Source of the DNA: Candidatus Hydrogenedentota bacterium | Lineage (GTDB): Bacteria > Hydrogenedentota > Hydrogenedentia > Hydrogenedentales > CAITNO01 | Length of the DNA: 6,252 bases | Direction of reading: 5' to 3' | Assembly: GCA_007124105.1 (NCBI GenBank) | Contig: SLFT01000442.1 | Coordinates: 1 to 6,252 of the forward strand | Shown here: positions 1 through 4,312 of the stretch, piece by piece | Layout of the letters: each line of letters opens with the position of its first letter | Position numbering within the stretch: the stretch's first letter is position 1 | The notes under the pieces: model-generated | The model's input: the letters and a program-made list of their open reading frames with translations, nothing else | Database searches by the model: none | What the model was told of the DNA's origin: nothing | Made by a program: the position numbers and the translations under genes

Positions 1-815
1 GTGAACGACGGGAAGCGCGCCTGCCGAAGAACGCCGATGCAGCGACGGCCTGGCGCGAACAGCATGGCAACGCATTCGGGCATCTGCTCGGCGTTGGTAC
101 GCCCCATCCGAACGATTTGCGCGCCACACGTCACAGCATTGACACTGTGGGGGACTACATACTGGAACGGTGGCTGTTCGGGCGGGCCGCTGTGGGCGAT
201 GAAATCCCCGCGTTGTTGTACAGGAACACTAATGCGGCGCCCCAAGATGTAGCAATTCTTGTGCATGGTCGGGGCAAAGCCTTTTTCGCGGACATCGCCG
301 CGGGCGCGCCCGGACCGCTGATTTTGGCGCTGCTGGAACAGGGTCAGGCCGTGCTGCTGATTGACCCGTTCCTTACCGGCGAACATCATGCGCCGGACAA
401 AGTGCGCGCCCATCAGAGCATGGAAAAGTTTCATGATACGTTTCATCCCACCGATACCGCGCATCGCGTCCAGGATATTTTGACCACGCTGGCGTTCCTG
501 CGCATGCGATATGACACGACCAATGTGATGGATGTGATCGGCGTTGAAGCGGCGGGACTGTGGTGCTTGTTGGCGGGCGCGGCGGAACCGGCGTTTCGAC
601 GCATTGTTGTGGACATGAACCAGTTCGACATGACCGATGATGACGCCTGGCTGGAAAATGCCTATATGCCCGGCATACGCGCCATCGGCGACATCCCCGC
701 CGCCATTGCCGCGGGCGGCCCCGATCGCTTTGTGCTGTACAACGCCCGCGAATCACGAGAACTTGACGCACTGGGCGTGTACACCACAACAAGCGCGCAA
801 ATGCCCCCGTTGTAG
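1..815 (+). CDS. Alpha/beta-hydrolase, acetylxylan-esterase-like (C-terminal part, 5' end outside window)
   Basis: The frame is open from base 3 with no stop before it, so this is the last 270 residues of a longer protein; the TTG at 117 is an internal codon, not a start. The visible part looks like the second half of the large acetylxylan-esterase-like alpha/beta-hydrolases common in Planctomycetes-type bacteria. An entry segment ends in ALLYRN at about residues 70-75. A beta-strand and oxyanion loop, VAILVHGRGK, lies at 83-92. A strand with LLIDPFLTGE is at 118-127, then the RVQDILTTLAFLR helix at 155-167, the elbow region at 177-190, and MPGIRAIGDIPAAIA at 222-236. The elbow reads G-V-E-A-A-G (180-185), where an active enzyme has G-x-S-x-G, and no histidine follows in the last 70 residues. 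The canonical catalytic triad therefore seems absent in this half. A separate catalytic domain upstream of the window could supply it. Family membership is fairly sure; substrate and activity are not. Confidence 0.72.
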   Translation, partial: ERREARLPKNADAATAWREQHGNAFGHLLGVGTPHPNDLRATRHSIDTVGDYILERWLFGRAAVGDEIPALLYRNTNAAPQDVAILVHGRGKAFFADIAAGAPGPLILALLEQGQAVLLIDPFLTGEHHAPDKVRAHQSMEKFHDTFHPTDTAHRVQDILTTLAFLRMRYDTTNVMDVIGVEAAGLWCLLAGAAEPAFRRIVVDMNQFDMTDDDAWLENAYMPGIRAIGDIPAAIAAGGPDRFVLYNARESRELDALGVYTTTSAQMPPL

Positions 816-840
816 CCCGGCTCAGAATAGCGCGTGTTGA

Positions 841-869
841 GAGGGACGCTTTACGTTTTGCGTCGCCTC
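841..869 (+). terminator. Hairpin 25 bases after the hydrolase stop, possible terminator
   Basis: GAGGGACGC (841-849) pairs with GCGTCGCCTC (860-869), giving nine base pairs with one bulged G at 865 and a ten-base loop. The position just downstream of the plus-strand stop, between convergent genes, suits a terminator. There is no run of T after the stem, so it is at best an atypical intrinsic terminator. Confidence 0.35.
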
Positions 870-871
870 CG

Positions 872-907
872 AAGGACCGTATTGACCATATTGACCATAT
901 TGACGGG
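872..907. repeat. Tandem repeat, 9-bp period, about four units
   Basis: Two perfect adjacent copies of ATTGACCAT (881-889 and 890-898) are flanked by two degenerate units, AAGGACCGT (872-880) and ATTGACGGG (899-907). GAC keeps the same place in each unit. There are no spacers between units, so this is a short tandem array, not a CRISPR. Confidence 0.75.
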
Positions 908-969
908 CTGTGGCGATACCGCATATACAAGCTTTGTTACGGCGTGGCAAACAAAAACGTGCTATCACC

Positions 970-991
970 ATTTCCGACGAGGTCAGGAAAT
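970..991 (-). terminator. Hairpin downstream of the M48 gene, possible terminator
   Basis: ATTTCCGAC (970-978) pairs with GTC-A-GGAAAT (982-991), giving nine pairs with one bulged A at 985 and a three-base GAG loop. It lies 36 bases beyond the stop of the minus-strand protease gene. On that strand a TTTTT run follows only after about 12 bases (953-957), too far for a textbook intrinsic terminator. Confidence 0.4.
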
Positions 992-1027
992 CTGAAGCGA
1001 TTATAAGGACTGTTCGCGCACAACGGC

Positions 1028-1810
1028 TCAGTTTTCCTCCTCAGCCTTGATGCGTTCAAGTTCCTGTTGCAGCAGTTGGATGCGTCTGTCCGGGCCGGGA
1101 TGGGTGGTGAACATATAGGCCCATTCGGGGATTTTGTGTTTCTCGCGAAGTCGTTCCAGAAGACGTGTGGCGCCGTCGGCCTCGCCGTAGTAGTCGTATA
1201 CCAGCCGCAACCCGAAGCGGTCCGCCTGCTCCTCCTGTTTCCGCGAGTAGGCAGTGACAATGGCATTGTAGGTCAACCCGCCCATAAGATCGCCGCCGCC
1301 GCGTGGAAAAACAATGCTTTGACATCCCGCCAGCAACAGCGCGCGTCCCGCGCCGCGCAGGTGGTCCCGATTGGCGAAATGCCCGAGTTCATGGCCAATG
1401 AGGAAGGCAATGGCAATCTCATCATCCTCAAGCGCCTCGACCAATCCCTTTGTCACGCCGATGGCGCCGCCAATGATGGCGAACGCGTTGGGTTCTTCCT
1501 CTTCCAACAATAGAAGCCGGTACGGATAGGGGGGTACATCGGGATGCTCGCGCAGTTTCTCCAGCGTTTCCCTATACAGAGTCAGCTCGGACGCGCCGTC
1601 ATTCTCGCCGCCTATGAAACTGAACAGCGCCGCTTCACGTTGCACGGAGATGAACCGCACCCCAACCTCGACAGTGGCCCATATCAACACGTTCACCACC
1701 GCAATCCCTAAAATGACACAGGCGGCTATGCGGATATAATCCCGGCTGGCGGAATCCTGCCCGGCGCTGACGTCCGCCGCTTCACCCAGTGTTCGCTGTA
1801 CGAATTTCAT
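1028..1810 (-). CDS. Membrane-anchored M48 family zinc metalloprotease
   Basis: A 260-residue peptidase of the M48 (HtpX/Ste24-type) family. One strongly hydrophobic segment at about residues 26-47 should anchor it in the cytoplasmic membrane; the topology is not clear from flanking charges. The M48 landmarks occur in order: PNAFAIIGGAIGVTKGLVEAL (107-127), the zinc motif HELGH (140-144), the third-ligand helix SRKQEEQAD with Glu193 as the likely ligand, and THPGPDRRIQLL (236-247). All catalytic elements are present, so it should be active. Unlike HtpX it has a single predicted membrane helix, closer to the small soluble-domain M48 proteins. I chose ATG at 1810 (MKFVQRTL) over an upstream TTG at 1870, because the TTG would lengthen the overlap with the preceding gene from 29 to 89 bases and add a non-conserved-looking 20-residue leader. 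It is the last gene of a three-gene operon with two YbjQ-family genes. Substrates are unknown. Confidence 0.9.
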   Translation of the reverse strand: MKFVQRTLGEAADVSAGQDSASRDYIRIAACVILGIAVVNVLIWATVEVGVRFISVQREAALFSFIGGENDGASELTLYRETLEKLREHPDVPPYPYRLLLLEEEEPNAFAIIGGAIGVTKGLVEALEDDEIAIAFLIGHELGHFANRDHLRGAGRALLLAGCQSIVFPRGGGDLMGGLTYNAIVTAYSRKQEEQADRFGLRLVYDYYGEADGATRLLERLREKHKIPEWAYMFTTHPGPDRRIQLLQQELERIKAEEEN

Positions 1811-2285
1811 CCGCTTGTTCCCGCCGATATCGAACGGCGGTGCTGTAGGCGAGCACTTCGATTCCGCCAAGGTATTGACCCCGAGGCGTTGTGCTTGCGA
1901 GCATGCTCCGTTCGATGCGAAGATTCACAAAGATATCGGCATCCGGGCAGGATTCTTTCATGCGCAACAGCGCTTCACGTCGCCCGCGGTCAAGCACGCT
2001 TTCAAAAGAACGCACCCGTCCGCCCACAAGATTGTAAAGGCCGCCCATAAACCGCTTGAAGTAGTCTATGGACACCACAACCGACCCCTGCGCGAGCTCC
2101 GCGCGTTCCACGGCGCGGGAATCATCCCACTGGCGACTGGTAATGGCCGGACGATATCCACTGGTTGCCTCGCGTGTGTGGATGCTCTTAAAATGACGCA
2201 GTTCAATTGCCTTGCCGATGAAAAAGGCAAAGACAACCAGAAGCAGGGGAAGCGTATATTGCGCGGCAACAATGACAAGTTCCAT
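1782..2285 (-). CDS. YbjQ-family (DUF74, PF01906) protein with N-terminal membrane helix
   Basis: A 167-residue protein with a hydrophobic helix at about residues 5-24, a polar linker to about 55, and a YbjQ-type domain from about 56 to 152. Diagnostic positions are GSVVVS (67-72), the NLVGG core (85-89), a helix ending at RM (108-109) and VNLRIE (120-125). The family is annotated as putative heavy-metal-binding from structural arguments; its biochemical role is not established. Most members are soluble proteins of about 105 residues, so the membrane anchor here is a notable addition. The domain is clearly paralogous to the gene just upstream. The start is ATG at 2285, overlapping the previous stop as TGATG; a GTG at 2288 (GTGA overlap) is equally possible and has better spacing to GAGG. 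Its 3' end overlaps the protease gene by 29 bases, which implies tight co-translation of the membrane YbjQ protein and the protease. Confidence 0.85.
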   Translation of the reverse strand: MELVIVAAQYTLPLLLVVFAFFIGKAIELRHFKSIHTREATSGYRPAITSRQWDDSRAVERAELAQGSVVVSIDYFKRFMGGLYNLVGGRVRSFESVLDRGRREALLRMKESCPDADIFVNLRIERSMLASTTPRGQYLGGIEVLAYSTAVRYRREQADEIRTANTG

Positions 2286-2608
2286 CACATCGCATCCTCT
2301 ACGAGAACAGCCGTGCCATAGACATACAGTTCCGAGGCGCCCTGGGCAACCGAGGAGGTGCTGAATCGTACATTCACAATCGCGTTCGCGCCAAGGGCGC
2401 GCGCCTGTTTGATCATACGCGTCGTCGCTTGCTCGCGGGCATCGTTCAGCAGGCTTGTATACCCTTTCAACTCGCCGCCAACAAGATTCTTAAGGCTGGC
2501 CATAATGTCGCGACCGACATGCTTTGCGCGTACGGTGCTCCCCGCAACCAATCCATAATGCGCCACTATCCGCTTGCCCGGCACTGTTTCAACATTCGTC
2601 AGTATCAT
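2285..2608 (-). CDS. YbjQ-family (DUF74, PF01906) protein, soluble
   Basis: A 107-residue protein, the usual full length for the YbjQ/DUF74 family, whose solved members form small oligomers and are called putative heavy-metal-binding without firm biochemical proof. Family features in view are ILTNVETVPGKRI (2-14), the GSTVRA strand (23-28), the NLVGGELKGY core (41-50), a long helix with ARE and RM (58-65), GANAIVNVRF (73-82) and the terminal YVYGTAV strand (95-101). There is no signal peptide or membrane helix, so it should be cytoplasmic. The ATG start at 2608 is supported by GAGAGGA seven bases upstream and a TATAAT box 30 bases upstream. It is the first gene of the operon; its stop overlaps the start of the membrane-anchored paralogue (TGATG), suggesting translational coupling and possible hetero-oligomer formation. 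The downstream M48 protease implies a linked function, but what that is cannot be read from sequence. Confidence 0.9.
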   Translation of the reverse strand: MILTNVETVPGKRIVAHYGLVAGSTVRAKHVGRDIMASLKNLVGGELKGYTSLLNDAREQATTRMIKQARALGANAIVNVRFSTSSVAQGASELYVYGTAVLVEDAM

Positions 2609-2615
2609 GGCATAG

Positions 2616-2622
2616 TCCTCTC
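2616..2622 (-). promoter_or_regulatory. Ribosome binding site of the YbjQ operon
   Basis: GAGAGGA on the minus strand lies seven bases before the ATG at 2608. It fixes that start over the out-of-frame ATG at 2613. Confidence 0.7.
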
Positions 2623-2637
2623 TAACTGTTGTCCATC

Positions 2638-2643
2638 ATTATA
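2638..2643 (-). promoter_or_regulatory. Promoter -10 box of the YbjQ-M48 operon
   Basis: The minus strand reads a perfect TATAAT 30 bases upstream of the start at 2608, predicting a leader of about 20-25 bases. At a 16-18 bp spacing I find no good TTGACA-like -35 hexamer (the region reads CCACCC), and there is no TGn extension. The promoter may be weak or depend on an activator. Confidence 0.5.
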
Positions 2644-2715
2644 CCTGAAACCGCCGCAGCGGGTGGGAACCAGCCCGGTTCACGCGCGTCCGATCATCCT
2701 TGTACGCCGAAATCA

Positions 2716-2757
2716 GCGCTTGTTTCCGCAGATACTTTATTTGGCGGAAGACAGCGC
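2716..2757. other. Long imperfect inverted repeat between the PHP gene and the YbjQ operon
   Basis: Fourteen-base arms 2716-2729 and 2744-2757 pair as five base pairs, a two-base mismatch, one G-U pair, then six base pairs, around a 14-base AT-rich loop. It lies 74 bases after the PHP gene stop and about 70 bases upstream of the TATAAT box of the next operon. Neither strand has a T-run directly after the stem, so it is not a classic intrinsic terminator. It may serve as a terminator or RNA 3'-end stabiliser for the PHP transcript, or as a protein-binding palindrome. Confidence 0.5.
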
Positions 2758-2831
2758 CAACGGCCTGGGGAGAGCGCCTGATCCTGCGCACTCTTCACTG
2801 GCGCACGACGAAATCTGACGCAAAATACGGG

Positions 2832-4196
2832 CTAGTTCTGCGCGCCAATCGTGGTAACATCACGCAACACTTCGATGGGATTGGTATAAACCCAGGGCAC
2901 CCATTCACCGAGAATATCAAGTTCCGCCTCGACACGGTATTTTCCCGGCGCGGTGGGCTGCCAGTCTACAATAACGCCTTCATCAAAATAGACCTCTTCG
3001 CCATGCCTCAAAATAGTGACGCGGCAGCGATGGGGAGACGCTACGATCAGACGCGTATCCGGCGTGAGCATGATGTTTTCGCCCATCACGGCCTGCTGCT
3101 GACTGTTGTGGGCCATGAAAATGAAACCCGAACTGTCCGCAATCATATCAAAACCGATATAGACGCGCCCCTCGGCGAAAGCGTCCAGAATGGCTTCTTC
3201 CGTTAATTCGGAGGCGAGCGCGTAGGTAGACACATACCGGATCATCAAATCATAGGGGTCCAACTGAATGCGGAACGCCTCCTCACCTGGCGTTAGCGGC
3301 CCTGCAAACAAGCGAAGCAGCGTACGGGTAAAAAAGTTAAGGTTATACTCCTCCTGCCGCTTTCCGGACGCCTCATAAATCATGATGTTGCCGTTGTCCA
3401 TGTATACGCCATACACGCCTACATTCTGGTGGCAATCATTGGCGGCGATACCCACAATGTCCCGCGTCATATTCATCTGGTCCCAATGGGCGAGCATCTC
3501 CGTATTGCGATCAAAAATAAGTCGTATGGTCTGCTCGGGATATTTACGGAAATTCATCAGGATATCCGGAGCGAGAGCCGTTAACTCTTCGTCTTTTGTA
3601 TCGGCGTGGGTATTGTAAATTTCCATGCCGCGAATCTGTGGCAGGTGCCAGTCGCGCTCTTCTTCAGGATGGGCAATAAACAGAAGTCCGCCCAGGGACT
3701 CAATCTCCTCAGCCAGTTCTTCGGGGTCTTTCGAGCAATCCAGCACCACGTCGCTGTCCAGGCCCCAGGGCATAAAGCCGCGGCGCATTTCGTATCCGGG
3801 AATGAACAACTTGCCGTCATATAAACCGCGCCATTGGGCGCCGTAATCTGCAATACCCCCCTCAAGACAGTGATCAGACATGGCGATAAAATCGCGATCT
3901 GTATCCTTTAACACTTGCAGTATTTCTTCGAAGGGCACTTCGGAATCATGGGATAATTCAGAATGATTATGGGCGCTGCCGCGATAGTGGTTCCAGGGAA
4001 TCTGGTATGGCAATTCCACCGCAACGCGACTTTCCGCGATCGCTTCCCACGCGGCGGCTTGTCTTGGGAATACAAAGTAGCGGTTGTACAGGGCGCCGCG
4101 AAATACCACCAGAAAGGCGATTACGACAATGAGCAGCAGAACGAGACAAATTCGACCAGACCAGCGTAGCACTGTACGTATCCTTGGTTTGTTCAT
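2832..4196 (-). CDS. Membrane-anchored PHP-domain metallohydrolase
   Basis: A 454-residue protein. Basic N-terminal residues (K3, R5, R7, R11, R15) and a hydrophobic stretch at about 16-33 form a signal anchor, predicting that the rest lies outside the cytoplasm. The PHP (polymerase and histidinol phosphatase) domain spans about 70-260 and keeps the metal-binding landmarks: HNH (76-78), SDH (107-109), the GYEM Glu136, AHP (His176), EIYNTH (192-197) and NDCH (253-256). A trinuclear metal site and phosphoesterase or related hydrolase activity are therefore plausible. The arrangement recalls CehA/McbA-type PHP proteins; substrate is unknown. Residues about 300-440 look beta-rich, with an Ig-like ending (RVTILRHGEEV, PGKYRVEAEL). 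The ATG at 4196 has AAGGAAG ten bases upstream; a TTG at 4226 is less likely because it would displace the signal anchor. The gene follows the glycosidase by 116 bp on the same strand, so they may be co-transcribed. Confidence 0.88.
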   Translation of the reverse strand: MNKPRIRTVLRWSGRICLVLLLIVVIAFLVVFRGALYNRYFVFPRQAAAWEAIAESRVAVELPYQIPWNHYRGSAHNHSELSHDSEVPFEEILQVLKDTDRDFIAMSDHCLEGGIADYGAQWRGLYDGKLFIPGYEMRRGFMPWGLDSDVVLDCSKDPEELAEEIESLGGLLFIAHPEEERDWHLPQIRGMEIYNTHADTKDEELTALAPDILMNFRKYPEQTIRLIFDRNTEMLAHWDQMNMTRDIVGIAANDCHQNVGVYGVYMDNGNIMIYEASGKRQEEYNLNFFTRTLLRLFAGPLTPGEEAFRIQLDPYDLMIRYVSTYALASELTEEAILDAFAEGRVYIGFDMIADSSGFIFMAHNSQQQAVMGENIMLTPDTRLIVASPHRCRVTILRHGEEVYFDEGVIVDWQPTAPGKYRVEAELDILGEWVPWVYTNPIEVLRDVTTIGAQN

Positions 4197-4312
4197 ATCA
4201 CTTGTACTTCCTTGTATTACAGGCAATCACTGAACCGCTATGGCAGATGCAATCAATTACATACTGTACATATCCACGGGGCCATCAAAACTTGAATGCC
4301 ATGTTTGCGCCA
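4197..4312 (-). other. Spacer between glycosidase and PHP gene
   Basis: These 116 bases are AT-richer than the genes. They contain the ribosome binding site AAGGAAG (4207-4213) and a TACATA direct repeat (4258-4263 and 4267-4272). I find no strong sigma-70 promoter and no clear terminator for the glycosidase gene, so read-through into the PHP gene is possible. Confidence 0.5.

Larger units (their letters stand above)
816..1027. other. Convergent intergenic spacer without a gene
   Basis: This 212-bp gap separates two genes that end facing each other. I see no convincing coding frame in it. Minus-strand reading frames that cross it continue antisense into the hydrolase and have no recognisable domain. 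It holds a hairpin at 841-869, a 9-bp-period tandem repeat at 872-907 and a second hairpin at 970-991. Confidence 0.7.

Noticed and set aside
872..907. CRISPR array
   Set aside because: Units are nine bases long and directly adjacent, with no spacers and no cas genes nearby.
373..930. 185-codon minus-strand open frame opposite the hydrolase
   Set aside because: It lies antisense to the clearly homologous hydrolase, has a low-complexity arginine/serine-rich translation with no domain, and its N-terminus merely translates the 9-bp tandem repeat (SIWSIWSIRS).
1067..1513. 148-codon plus-strand open frame
   Set aside because: It is the antisense of the M48 protease, with no recognisable domain.
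1811..1870. TTG start for the protease 20 codons upstream
   Set aside because: It would overlap the preceding gene by 89 bases; the ATG at 1810 begins a more typical N-terminus.
1815..2321. 168-codon plus-strand open frame
   Set aside because: It is antisense to the membrane-anchored YbjQ gene and the protease start; the opposite strand carries the family motifs.
2754..2804. GCGCCA / TGGCGC inverted repeat as a terminator of the PHP gene
   Set aside because: It has only six pairs around a 39-base loop; the hairpin at 2716-2757 is far better.
2429..3206. Plus-strand open frames crossing the spacer into the PHP gene
   Set aside because: They are antisense to the YbjQ and PHP genes, without a domain or convincing start; the spacer 2609-2831 instead holds a promoter and hairpin.
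4197..4226. TTG start for the PHP gene 10 codons upstream
   Set aside because: The ATG at 4196 has a Shine-Dalgarno match and puts the basic residues directly before the membrane helix.
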